Source: Alitta virens
Taxonomy: Eukaryota > Annelida > Polychaeta > Phyllodocida > Nereididae
NCBI GenBank assembly: GCA_932294295.1
Contig: OW028580.1
Coordinates: 7,531,374 to 7,595,373, forward strand
Direction: 5' to 3'
DNA: 64,000 nt
Below, piece after piece: positions 1 through 14,300 of the stretch. The notes beneath the pieces are model-generated. The model saw nothing but the letters and a program-made list of their open reading frames with translations. It had not been told where the DNA came from and did no database searches. Both the position numbers and the translations under genes were made by a program. Positions within the stretch are counted from its first letter, which is position 1. Each line of letters begins with the position of its first letter.

Positions 1-181
1 CTTCTGTTCCCAACCATTATTTTCTGTCAGATTACAAGGGAATTCAGATTGAATAAATCAGAATAATAAAATCGTTGAGATTAGGCATTTTGTAATGCAA
101 CAACATAATTAGGTAAAATTGAATTATAAATCGCAAATTCTTTATCTATTTAAAAACTTAACGATTCATTTCTCTTTTTAG

Positions 182-3100
182 GCGACTGACTAACGCCATG
201 TCGTTTGCACAACATTATGTCTTCGTCCTGGATGGATTACGTAACGTCACGGATGACGTCACACAAGCATCACGCGACACGAGAAATGCCACTCGCATAT
301 TAAAGGTATGAATGAAAGAAAGAAAAGAAAGAAACATATATACATAGATAGATAGATAGACCCATTGATAGATTTATACGTCGATATAATAGATAGATTG
401 ATATATTGATATATTCTGGTGTTATATATGTCAACTCATGAATGATGCTCAAATCTTTATTCACGCACACATGTGAGTGTATGTGTGGTTAATCTAAAAA
501 TTTGAGCATCATTCATGAGTTGACATATATACTCACAAATTATTAACATGCTCTTCACTTATTCATCTTGCTGACAAATTTTGAACTGGTCACAGGAAGT
601 TTATTAATACTGCTTGCTAATTGTAGTTATTAATAATCAGGTCAAGTCTGCCCATATAAGGGAAATTAACTGAAGCATGGAACTGTGCCATATGCATCAC
701 ATAAGAGGGGGAGGCACTCCCAAATATTGTCTTCACAGGGAGGTCACTCTCCAATTAAAGGAAATTTGAATTAACAATAGTAATAATACACATTGCGCTA
801 CAAATGATAAATATTCTATATGCTACAATTATTGACCAAATATAACATCTGGAATGAATGATATATATTGATAGATCGATTATTTGATCGATTTATTGAT
901 TCAGTGGTTTCTCTTGCATAATAAGCATCACAACTTGTTTTTGGTCAGCTTAAAATTACTGAAAATGACGTATCTCGGTCCTTAGAATATATTGCCATTG
1001 CGAACGGAATTAACTGAAATGTTCATGATACGAGCGTGGTACATTTTAACATAGATTGAACAGGGTAGGGTTTTTATGATAATGTGCTTAAATAACAAAT
1101 GGTATGCTTTATTAATATATAGAAGGGACTTTAATGAAAGTTATAAAAGCATTATATCACATGAATTGCTGGATTTGAAAGATAGGAAAAGGATACAAAA
1201 CACCAGAATAATTCCTCTTTTGAAAGGATTTTCTTGTTAGTAAAGTTTTGAATTTATGTAGATTGTATTTTAAATGTTTGTTTGCAGGAACTGAGAAGAC
1301 TTCTGAATTCTGTGGTTGTTTACATCCCTCCTCCAACTACAACCACCACCACCACCACAACAACAACAACAACAACTACCCCTACTACCACAACAATTAC
1401 AACATCTTCAGCCACACCAACAACGATGTCTACAACAACAGAAACACCCGATGTGGTCACTAGTAAACTCATTGCCACTACTCCGACTGAGACAGAAAAA
1501 GATACAACAACAAAAAGATTAGCATTCACAACTGCTCCGAAGGTTGAGTATTACACAGATTTTTGGGGCAACCGATTGTCGAGAATAGCAACCAAACCAA
1601 CCCAACCAATGACGCGGACCACGACTGAAAGTACAACATCAATAACAACGCAATCTACTAAAGCATCAACAATGTCAACAACAACTACCCCTACTACCAC
1701 AACAATTACAACATCTTCAGCCACACCAACAACGATGTCTACAACAACAGAAACACCCGATGTGGTCACTAGTAAACTCATTGCCACTACTCCGGCTGAC
1801 ACAGAAAAAGAAACAACCACAAAAAGATTAGAAGCATTCACAACTGCTCCAAAGGTTGAGTATTACACAGATTTTTGGGGCAACCGATTGTCGAGAATAG
1901 CAACCAAACCAACCCAACCAATGACGCGGACCACGCCTGAAAGTACAACATCAATAACAACGCAATCTACTAAAGCATCAACAATGTCAACGATGTCAAC
2001 GATGTCAACACCAGTAACAACATTGAGGACAACCTCATCCTCTACAACAGTGACCACTTCACCCACAACGACGACAAGATCAACCACTGAGACAACCCCA
2101 ACATCAAAACAACCAAGAACAACCACATCATTTATATCAACAAGGAAGACGACCAAGCCCCCAGTTGTTATTCCTGATGGTTATGAAATCGAGTATTCGA
2201 CAGACTTTTGGGGAAATAAAGTCACAAAGTTAGTCAAGATAACAACACCAGGCCCGTCTACATTATCAACACCAACATATAAAACAACAACCGAAGAAGA
2301 TTTAGAATATTCAGGGTCAGGAGATTTGAGTGAAGTTGTAACCCTCCCCGATGTAACTGAATCTTTAACCCAGGCAGACACAACCACTGTTGCTTTCACT
2401 ACAGAATTGACAACACCTCTGACAACAACACCAACTACAATAAAATCAACAACAACAACAACAACAACAACAACAGCAACAACAACAGAACCAACCGCAC
2501 CCTACACAGGCGATTATGAGACTTACACCAATTATTGGGGGGACACATTAACTCGGCATATAACTAGACCGACTACAATGTCAACAACACCTGCAACAAC
2601 ACCTGCAACAACAGCGGCCGAGGGATTCTGGAATGGGCGTAGACGTAAACGGGAAGTTGAGCCAGACAGAGAATCATCCTTGCAATTTACTACTGAATTC
2701 TGGAAGAGATATTATAAGAAACTCTCAGAAATAAACGCAGAGTTGTCGTCAAATGAATCCAACAGTTCAATTGCTAAGATTCGGGACAAACGAGCGTGGT
2801 TTTGGGAAGGTGAGGATCAAGAAACAACAACTGCTGCAGCAACATCAAAAACATCAAAAACAAAATCAACAATACAGGCAACATATTCAACAACACCATC
2901 AACAAAAGTGACCCCTCTGTGGCCAGTGTCCCGTCAATCCAAGTGGCCAACAAGCCTGCAACTCAGCACATTGGATGATAATGGTGACATCGTAATGAGC
3001 ACCATTCCAACTGAAGTCACCTATCGAAAGAATTATGACAGCACTGATGATGTCATAGACTTTGAAGGATCAGGAGAAGATGAGGACGTTTCCATAGTGA

Positions 3101-5022
3101 CCTTAGCTCCACCTGGTGACAGGAATGCCACCATTACTCAAACAGGTAAGATGAGTGCATTCTTGCCATCTTGTAGACAGCACAAAATGCGGTTTATTTG
3201 CTCGTAATTAGTGCAGTAAGGATAGCAATTGGTAGAAATGAGTCAATTGATGGCTAAATTTGGTATCAAGGACAAAAGCAAAGCAATAGTTAAAACTACT
3301 CAATACAAAGTGTCCACTCAACTAAAGCAATGACATTATAAAAGATTAATGAAAGTAAAAAACTAAATGTTTGGTGAGCACTAAGCGGTTGAAAATGGAA
3401 AGTAATCATATTTAAAAAAAAAAGTTAGAACCAGCCAATGTATAAGGTCTTCGTCAAAAGCTTCAAATCTGAGATATTTTCAAGTTCACTTTCCTTGTGA
3501 ATACGAAGTCAGGAAGTATATAATATAATAAGCCACTTTGCCCTTGTCATTATTAATCACAGTAAAAATGTCTAAGATCTTAGTATAAAACTTCAAATTT
3601 TGAAATGTTATTTTCAGTGGTGCTGTTTTCCTGATGAAGAAAATGACAGGAACTGCATATACTCATTCATAATTTGCTGATGAATGCATTAATCTGTTTT
3701 TTGCAGTGTGGCAACTTCGCCAGGACCTGCAGAATTACGTCCAGCGCAGTCAGGCGGATGTCCTGAAGGCCCTGAGACATCGTTCTACCTCAAAAGGTCA
3801 GTGTATCATGCAACTACCAGGGCATCATGTCCACTCATCACTGGCATGCTGCTGCATAAAGGTCATACCATCCACCCACGCTGAGTTTGATTTGTAAATA
3901 TTAAATATAGTTATTGAATATTAATATGAAGATGGCACAGGAAGTTATGTGACGTAAAAAATGCAGAAGGACAAGCAAGAAATGCTGAGGTAGTGGGGTC
4001 TCTTTGTTTATGGTCCTGATGGGACAGGTCATTCAGAAAGCATACCAGGCTGATATTTATCATCCACCTGGATGTATTTTCTCAACGCGTGGTCTGAGTA
4101 TGAAGCCATTTTGTTAGGTGTTACATGCATCAACCATCCCCCATCCGAAAGACCGTGGAAAGACATACATATGCTCATCACATATTTATACGGCCATTTG
4201 CGGGGGCGGCTGGACGCTAATGGGCAAAGCCAACAGTTGCATTTATCCATCGAGTAAGGAAAATAAGTTACAATTTGTCCACTGGCACTCTGTTATTGTG
4301 GCAAGAAGGTGCTCTTTGCCTTTACCTGTAACACAAACTTATGAGGGGGTTCCTAAGTATGGCTAAGTAGACATTGTCAGCAGCTGCCTAGGTCAGCAAC
4401 TATACAATCACGTGACTCAACGACCTCCGGAAGTACTAGTGGCTATAGGACGGAAGGTCAAAGGTCACGGTCAAGGTCTGTAGATGTCACTTCCGGTTAT
4501 TGAGGCACAGGTGTTTCTTATGACATAAAATGCTCTTTTATTCTTAATCAGCATTATTTTTACTCCAATGTCCCTTTTAAATAACATGAACGCAAATAAT
4601 TTCAAAGCGAACATAAAATGTTTTAATCCATGTAACATTATCATGTCCCATTACGCATTAACAAAGCATCAGCTTCAAGGTTTTGTGTGGGTGGCAAATT
4701 TGGGCGACAATTGGCACGAATAGAAGGTAGAATAATTAATGTTGAGTCAAACGTTGTTGCGTGTCGTTATGTCAATTTATGTGGCATTAAACTGGTTTTA
4801 TGAAGAAATGCCAATATCATTCCACATCCACGAAATGTCTTTTGAAAAAGAAGTAGTCAATAAGATCAGATTACCTGCATATGTTCTTTCTTGTTACTGT
4901 TCTTCAGACTTAAGCTTATCTATATATCTATCTATCTATCTATCTATCTATTTATCTATCTATCCATCTTTATATCATTCTATCTATCTATCTATCTATC
5001 CATCTTTATATCATTCTAGTTT

Positions 5023-5056
<34 letters not shown>

Positions 5057-5078
5057 CATCTTTATATCATTCTAGTTT

Positions 5079-5124
<46 letters not shown>

Positions 5125-5308
5125 CATCTTTATATCATTCTAGTTTTCTATCTATCTATCTGTCTATCTATATATCATTCTGACTATCTTTCTGTCTTTC
5201 TGGCTTCTTTCTTTCTTTCTGTCTTTCTGTCTTTCTTTCTTTCTTTCTGTCTTTCTTTCTTCTTTCTGTCTTTCTTTCTTTCTGTCATTCTTTCTGTCAT
5301 TCTTTCTC

Positions 5309-5381
<73 letters not shown>

Positions 5382-8300
5382 TTTCTCTCTCTCTCTCTCG
5401 TTCTTTCTTTCTTTCTCTCTCTCTCTCTTTCTCGTTCTTTCTCTCTCTCTCTCTCTCTCTCTCTCGTTCTTTCTTTCTTTCTTTCTCTCTCTCTCTCTCT
5501 CTCGTTCTTTCTTTCTTTCTCTCTCTCTCTCTCGTTCTTTCTTTCTTTCTCTCTCTCTCTCGTTCTTTCTTTCTTTCTCTCTCTCTCTCGTTCTTTCTTT
5601 CTTTCTTTCTTTCATAAAGGAAGGAAAGTAATATCACAGAGTCTAGATATTGACCAACTTCAGAATAAATCCCACTCGGTATTTGCAATGAAACCGAAAA
5701 ATACTCTACACATGAAGGCATCTCACATTGTGAATATTGCCTCGTGTTGTGTACCTGTGCTGAAGCAAAGGTAGCTGGGTGGCTGTTTTAATTATAATAC
5801 AGTTAGCCCACAACTCTTTATAAGCGGCTGACTTTATCTGTACTATCCAACTCTACCCGCTTCTACCAATGTCACAGTCGTAACAACGCGGTAGTTTATC
5901 ACACTTTGATAATGGTGAATATAACAGCGTATGGACTCAGTCTGGCCCAGTAAAAAATCCATAAAACACCAGCTTGGTCTCATTGGCTTTTCATATCTGA
6001 AGTTGGCAAGTCAAGTCAGTACGAAGCAATTTTTAAATAAAAAATCCTAATAAGATACATAATATTGTGAATACGCAAAGGCTGAATACAATAAAGACCA
6101 CGAAATGCTATATAAAGTTCAAGTTCAATCATTTTATTCACCACTATATTTCACAATCATACATAATCAACATAAAAAATATTCAGCGGAGGAAAACCCT
6201 CTAAGGCATTTAGGTGCCACTATCGAGGGACCATCAATAGTTAAAGTAAATGTTTGCAATACAAATTTTTCAGCAGATCAGCAAAAAGGTACTTCAAAGT
6301 AGACTGCTGCTTCACTGGAAAGGATCACTCACATGAAATCAGTACTAGCTATTTGTATAAGTTTGGTAAAGGTGATTGTTGATTCCTAAAGACCTCTTGA
6401 ATTAGAATGCTAAGCCTTGTACAGAAGTGGAAGCCACCGATTTGTCATTAACTTAACAAGAGTAAACCCTTTTCAAAAAGCTGTTGGTTTCAAATCATCA
6501 GTTGTCTAAAGATTAATTAGCTTACATAACCAGCAGCAAGAGGCAAACGTGATGATGAGATAATACTGTCTGGATTCCACGTCCACCTTCATAGGCCTTC
6601 ACACTTATTCCTTAAAGGCTAAATTGGATGAAGATTTGACATGTACTGGTGCCAGACAGTTATGCTAAAGACATTCAGTTTAGTTTTGCCACAAAACTCC
6701 AGAATTTCAATGTTTACAATTTGCAAATTTGGATAAAATCCCTGGTTTAGGCCTATACAAAACTACAAAGAACAAATAAGATTAATCCCTTCTTGATATA
6801 CCTGTAATCTTGAGCTAAGTATCAATAAAAGTTTGAAGGATGTCTAGCCATTATTATAATGATTTTCAATTTAGTTGAAGTCAGACATGCCAAGTCTAAT
6901 TCAGATTGAGTCTCACTCATTTGGTTGCTGTCTCAGTCTTCTAGATTTGAGTATTTTCTTCATAAATCTATAACATTTTAATGTAAACTGGTTGGAAAGG
7001 GCCAAAACTCACTCATTCACCACTTCAAAACTTGACATCTCTGTCGAAGTCTCTTACCTTTACACCATAACAGCAAATTACATGTTTACTTATGATTTTA
7101 TTATCATATATTTGGTTTATAGTTACATCATTGTACATATCTTTTATGTGCTGATGGTACAACCAATGCCGAATGTAAAAAAACAAATAAATAAACAAAT
7201 AAGTAAATAAATACTTACATTTTTCAGAACTGGAAGAGCAGCAAAGCCAAATAATGAACAAGTTAAACCTAACGGAGCCTTATTTAGAAAATCTGACTTC
7301 TATCTTCACTAAGATGGATTATGGCAACTTGACGTCATTTGAACCACGTCTGACGTCACTAGACAACCGTCATGATGACGTCATGAAGCGCATGGAATCC
7401 CTGAGGGATGCTGCAGCCGAAATTCTAGAGAAAGTCAATCACACTAGGTGGCGTCTTCGTGAAGTAAGGTACATGGTACACACGTCGACCCCTAGTGATG
7501 AAGGTGAGTGGCTTCAGTTGAAGTACAATCTGAAATTTAATTGGACACTTTTTCCACACATTAACACGAAGCTGTAAGAACGTTTTAGCCTAATGACCAA
7601 AGTATTTGAATATATCAGTCTTCAGAAGAAAATCCTAGTAATGCTGTTATTTTTAGTCACACTTTTTGACATCCCAATTAGTTCTTTGTAAGTGGGACGG
7701 ACTCTAATATAGACCTTAATTCCCTACATAACATCAGACCCACTAACCACTTAATATAACAATTTCTGGCAGTGATGGAAGTGGGAAATGTTGGTAGGAA
7801 CTCTTAACCTAGCGGCTTGGCCACACAGGAGGATGATGAGGGCAACCTTCTGTGAAGGCCACCATTTCTGTGGCAGAGCTATCAGTTGGTGAACCATTCA
7901 CTAGCTGGCCCATTCACAGACTGCTTTGGCCTCAAACCAGGCGACTGAACCCTTTTCAAGAAGGTCGGCCTATCACCAGGAAACGCCAGCCCAAGGGAGT
8001 TTGGCCCCTTCATCTGGAAGGTTGGCCCATGTAAAGATGTTGGCCCCTTCACCAGAGAGACCAGCCCAAGAAGAGAGCCAACCCCAGGTTGAGGAAGGCT
8101 GTTACCTGCACCAATAAGGTTGTCCCTGGTCAATAAGGCTGCATTTTTCACCAAATGATGGTACCTGCACCAATTGGGGCCTTTTCATGTAGGAAAATAT
8201 GCTCCCGTAAAAAATGTCATGTTAGAGCTGACTATGATACATCATTTGGATCATTAGATCATCCAGTTTCGGAAACGTGATGTTGCCAATTTTTCCTGTG

Positions 8301-11300
8301 TGGTTTGGTTGCCATGGCAATGCTTTTGTCAATAGACAAATTTATCCACCTGCACCCTAGGGCTAAATTTTCTCTGGCTATATTAAAATCAAAAAATTTT
8401 AGTGCAAAAACCCTAAATAAAAACTGTATAAAAGCGAAGTCTTTGGGGAAGCTATTGCTCTGTAGCGTCCCATTATTCAGTCTGGGGGACTTAGTTCCTG
8501 AAAGCTCCCCCCCCCCCCCCCCCCCACTTCCATCACTGACGATTTGGTATACAGGGTCAGAAAAAATGACTTTATTGATGCCATGCAGTATTGACAGATG
8601 TGCATACTTTCAGTGAAAAATCTTCAAACCACGCATGATGAACACAACTTTTTGGAACGCAAAGTTTGGTCAAAACACCGACAGGTGGAGGCACTTGCTA
8701 ACAGCATCAAGTCAAACTTTAGCATGCTGCGGGACCTGGTTGGCAAGGCTATGAAAAGTGTCAATTCAATTCAAGTGAGTGTATTATTCATAAACTTGTG
8801 AGTAAAGCAGATGTAATGAAAAGGACACAATGAGATAGTACGACTATAGTCCCATAGTTGGGATTTTATTAGTTGCCTTAGCATAGTTGCTACATGCAAG
8901 GTATCACTTGTGAATGTCTAAAGAAAATTAACATGGTGACTTTAATATTTGGGGGCTTAAGCCCCCCCCCCCCTTGCAAGTTTCCCCTCTGCATGGTCCC
9001 TTCTACCTATTCTATTCATGGCTCAGCTATTTGCCCATTATACAACTGTTCAGAGGATTAATTATATCATACTGGTTAGTTACACTGAAACAAAAGTCAT
9101 GTGTGGCAATGGCATATGTGGCAATGGCTGAAGTGTGAATAGAGTCAATACTCCCAATTCACCTTTTGCCTTTTGTTTTTCAGCCCGTCTTTAGTGTTGA
9201 ACCAGGAAGTTTCTCACAGACGCGTCTCCCTTATGACGTCATCTTACCTTCTCTGACGTCATCAATCCACGTGCACGTCAGAACGCTGGCTCCAGATGGA
9301 ACGTTTTTCTCTATTACAGATCCTAGATTTCGAGCCGGGCAGGTGAAGTATCTTATTTCATTTTATCTTATCTTATCTTATTACTTCGAAGTGGAAATAG
9401 GCCTAGGGGAGAGTGGGGAACAATGAGACACTTTTGTCATCTTCAACTATGACAAAAATTAGAAAATCAGGGCATAACTTATCTCAGATGTTTTCCTTGT
9501 GTAAGATTAAAGTTATTGAACACAATGTCAATACGAGTCATTTGTCTCATTGTTTCCACTGGTGGGGTACTGTGAGACAAGCTAAGGGGTAGAGTGAGAC
9601 ATGGCTTTATAGTACAACAAAAATGCAAAATGTATCCGAATACCCTTATTTTAGGTAGCAAGATCCATTTATTGTCCATTGCTACTGGTCTAACGCTAAG
9701 TAGGTTATTTTACCAGCAGTCAGAGGAAGATGCAATGATGAGATGGTAAGCCTTAAGTCCACTTGATGTTACACATATTACCTGATACCTGGAGTCATTC
9801 ATTTGGCCTGGCATAGACGTTGGGTACAAGGTACCATGTCATGCAACCGACATCCAGCTGTCACTTCCCTTATGAAGAGTTACATTGAATTGACCTTCTG
9901 AGGTCCACATCGCTGCAGCACTGTTTGATAATATCAGGAATTTAAGACCAAGGTGTTGTGAACTTTTAGATGATTTCATTATCTTCAAATACTGGAGAAT
10001 AAGATTGAAAATGCATGTGGATAAAAAAAGTTTCTTCATCTGGTGTAAAACCCCCAAAGTGAAGTATCAAATACCTCATGCTTTTAATTCTTGCAGGTAA
10101 TGGAACATTTTAATGGTTTTGTAGTGTTGATCCAAATCCCTGAAGGGCAGTTTTATAAACTTCACTGCGTTTAAGCTAGGGGCTTTGTCACACTGTTCCC
10201 AATGTCTCACTGTTCCCCATGTCTCACTGTTCCCCATGTCTCACTGTTCCCCACAACTCACTGTTCCCCATGTCTCACTGTTCCGAAAATGCAATCATCC
10301 TGATTAGTAGTAAAATTTTATTTAAAGTCGTTTTAAATCACGGTGTCACATTCAATGTACAATACAAAATATATGCCCAAGCCGAAGCTTCTGTACAACC
10401 TGTTAGGAATAATAATATACACTCTATAAAACAAATCTATTCTTCAATACAGTATATATAATAATAATAATAGCACACATATAAAGCACTCCATCATACA
10501 ATTCAGCACCTTAGAGGAAATAAAGATTGCACAAGTGATTCTTAAATATTTCTATGCATAAATTTTGATAAGATTAATCTGCAACATCCACAGTTATAAA
10601 AAATTTATATTCGTATTATTTTGAGAATTCAGCCATTAGTCACAGCAGATTTGAAGCTACTGAGTGAAACTTTACTTCTGATGTTACTTGGTATATGCAT
10701 CCACAATTTACTTCCATTATACCGAAAACTTTTTTTGCCATATATCATTGTTTGGAAATGGGGGATATGAAAAATGTCATTTGCCCTCAGATTATAAATA
10801 TCTTCCCTATCTGAAAAAAGTTCCTGTAAGTAAGTGGGGGCCGTTTAACTCTTTATTTTGTACATGTATAGCCACTGATTTGATGCGTCTTTGGGTGATT
10901 GTTAATTTCTTAGCTTCTCGATATAGTTCTTCGTATGGCATTATATTTTGCGCTATTTTGTTCATCTTTTCGAGTTTATCCATGTTTAATTTGCCAGTGA
11001 ACATCCAGACTAGAGGACAATAGTTACAGTTGCTACCTATATAACTATTATATAAAGTGTTTTTACATTGTATATAATCAATTGATGAAAACTTGTCAAT
11101 GATGCATTTAAAGGTGAGGCGGATTCAACTTTCCATTGTGGACGGGCGACCTCTAGCAGAATGGCGGGATTCATCATTTGTTACCAACATGACCACCAGG
11201 AGGCCGATCAATGATGGAAATTGGCACACGATCAAATTAGACAAGTTATTAAATTCTCATTCATTTAGACATATAGTATTTGAATATCTGCATTTCATGT

Positions 11301-14300
11301 CACAAATGGAAATAACTAGATAGTATCATATTGCTTTTCTTATTAATATACTTGTGTCTCTGAGAAATGAAATCCAACTCAAGACACCATGCAATTGACA
11401 CAAATACATAAACCATTACACCAAAGAGACATTCTACAATAATTAATTGCATTTATTGTATTTCATCTAAAACCCTGGTAAATTCTTAATTTGTAGGATT
11501 GGAAGGTCGTGGACACTGACAGAATTCTTATCTCCTCATCATGAGGCTGCCATATCAACAAGTACCATGCTGCCATTTTGGTCAATGGTTGACTACAGCC
11601 CTCATATGTTTATATGGTCCTCACCAGAACAACAGCCTGCAAAGGTAATAATGCCTCACTATTAAGGCTACCCGTGGTGTAATATGTATAATTAATTTAT
11701 CACTCATGAGTGTTTGGTGGATTTAACTGTGATGTAAATTACAACGGTTAGAATATACACTGCCCTACAAAAACATACGACTACCTGAATATGTACACAG
11801 GGTCAAAGTGGTTTGGTATAAAATTCAGTTTACCTTCAAAGCAATGATTTTATTTTGTATTGTTACAACTTAATCAGCATAAATTAAAAGTCGTTCATAT
11901 ATGTATTATTTTTATGTTATGTAAAGCTGGGGTTTTGCTTATACAAATTCCAATTTTTTTATTACTGGTTTCATTGTTCGTTCTTTATATCATATGATAC
12001 GTGGTTTCACAGAAGGACCCCAGACATGTTGACTTCAAAGCCTGTTTGACGAACGTAGTCATGAATGGGAAAGTCATTCAACCAGAGGAGTCATCCTTCA
12101 ACGTCTCCAGTGAAAGCGAGTGCCATTCAAGTTCACAGTACACTAACCTCTTCAAACTTTCTAGGGAAATAACACCTCTTCTTGTAAGTCAAACCACAGC
12201 TTGGGAATTTATTTAAATATGCAGTACACTATAATAAAATCACCAAAGAGACTGGCAACACACAGCCACCCAGGAGAATCCCTTTGATTGGGTAAAAATT
12301 GTCGCAGACATTAGTGGAGACACCCGTGCATGTTTTAGAGAAGACAATTGCTTTTTTTCATGTGAATCAGTCAGAGGCCATTCGTGGCAGCAGGGTGTTC
12401 CCTAATATTGGTGGAGTGCCCAGCCTTATTATTTGTATCATGTGTCTTTCAATGTTAAATCAAACAGTAAACTTTACAGTATAAAGCAAACATCAGTTCA
12501 CCCAAATCAAAATTGTTCATTGTCACCAGAAGTGAACATTGTCTAGAGTTGATGATTACAGTTACAAATTGGAAGAAAATGAGAAATTATTGTTGTACAA
12601 CATTGCATTCTACAGTGTATTCTTTGATCTGGAGCATAGACATGCATGTGTCTCTCTTCTATAGTCAGCCTTCAGAGGTAGTCATAATGATGAGATGGTA
12701 GAGTTTGATTCTTCACCCAAAATACACCCTTTTCACACAGCAGCCATCTTGGCATATTTGCCTCATTGACCTCACTTTGTACTCACTATGTGACATCATC
12801 AATGGACACTGGCCATGGTGAGGTCACAGAGTGCAAGAACAATGGTAAAGTAATGACATCATAATATATGATGTAATCAAAATGAGGTCATTGAGGCAAA
12901 AATGCCAACATGGCGGCCGCTTGAAAAGATTGTATTCTGTCAATTCTGTGCCAATGTCGGTCAATAGTTTACAACAGATTTTGCAGACTTGGATACTACA
13001 ATTCAGTGATGGTATGTCACATTGTGAATCTAGGACTCCCTGTAGCTAAGGACTGAAGTCTTTCTAAAGCAGTCCCTCAATCAATGGGAGTTCTTGATCC
13101 ACATGACGTCCTCAAGTGTTACGTTTCTAAGTCTATGAAATCTGCTGTAGGTAGTCTTCTGAAATATTTCGATTTTATTCATTAAAGATCTATTGGCCAG
13201 GGTGTCACACTTGGGACCATCAGTTTGGAGCTGGCCAGGGTGACCATTGAGCTGCCCAGCTGCTTCACCGCATTTTCTTTTTAATTAAATTAAACGCACA
13301 GGAATTTCTCCATTTCAGGTGAAAAACCATTGTCTTGCCAAACACGCCCAAACACTCATGCTGCCTTATGACGTCACAAATAACACGTTGGCATTCTCCT
13401 TCCGGTCACATGACAATTATCCAGGGACTCTTTTACTCTATCATGCTGTATGTATGACATAAAATTTACGATTAATTTCATTAATTGACTGACTATCTAT
13501 TAGACCATAACATATTGAAGGGGGCATTTGAAATATTATTGAGCTAAAATAAGAAATGAACTATAAACAACGATAATGACAGAATTGAAACAAATAAAAC
13601 ATATATAGATATATCTATTGCATCTAAATGTTAAATGAATTTGAATTTTGTTCAAATTTCAGGGTAGTGCAGATTTGTTTATTTTGGGCGTGGCTAGTGG
13701 TCATGTGGTCTGGGAAGGACGAATCAGAGGCCAGGGATTCCGGCGCATGTGTTACGAGATGTTTCCAGGTGAAAAAATCTGGCATCATGTCGTCGTTGTG
13801 TTCGAGGAAGATGCGTAAGTGATTACAGTGGAATCACTATTTAAAATCACCCTTGGGAAACACCATGGAGTCACTAGAGACTCCATGGAAACACAAAGGT
13901 GGTGGTCCTATGAAGTGGTTTTATCTTGTAAGCTTGAAGTGATCTTAATATTAGGAGCATGGGTTTAAATTGGTGTTCCGATGTGTTTCCTTGGTCATAC
14001 CCAGATAATGTATACCAGATCAGGCAGATGTCAGATTAATGTTGGCTGATGCCCAGCTGGCCGATGATGAGCCAATATGGCATGATAACCCAGATAGCAT
14101 TTGACAATCATATCAATTGATGTCGGCCCGATGTGGGCGACATAGGACCAAAATCAGGCCAATATTTCAAACTTTCTAAACTAAAATGCTGTTACTGAAA
14201 TTCCAGCTGTAAGCCGATAAAAAAGTGTTGTTGGCTTGATGTTTGCTCAGCGTCGCTCATGTATGTGGGATGACGTTGGACCAGAATCTTGAACGTCTGA

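Noticed and set aside
1320..2156. Val-rich - strand frames opposite the mucin exon
   Set aside because: They are complements of Thr codon runs (ACA/ACC to TGT/GGT) and have no independent support.
4739..5143. 134-codon frame of Ser/Ile/Tyr/Leu repeats
   Set aside because: The C-terminal two thirds is the TATC microsatellite, with no splice or family support.
5164..5721. Long - strand open frames encoding Arg/Glu/Lys repeats
   Set aside because: They translate a TTTC/CT microsatellite; any frame is open and composition is purely repeat-driven.
10189..10284. Regularly repeated TGTCTCACTGTTCCCC as a CRISPR-like array
   Set aside because: No unique spacers, eukaryotic context, and the unit matches the inverted end of a transposon-like element.
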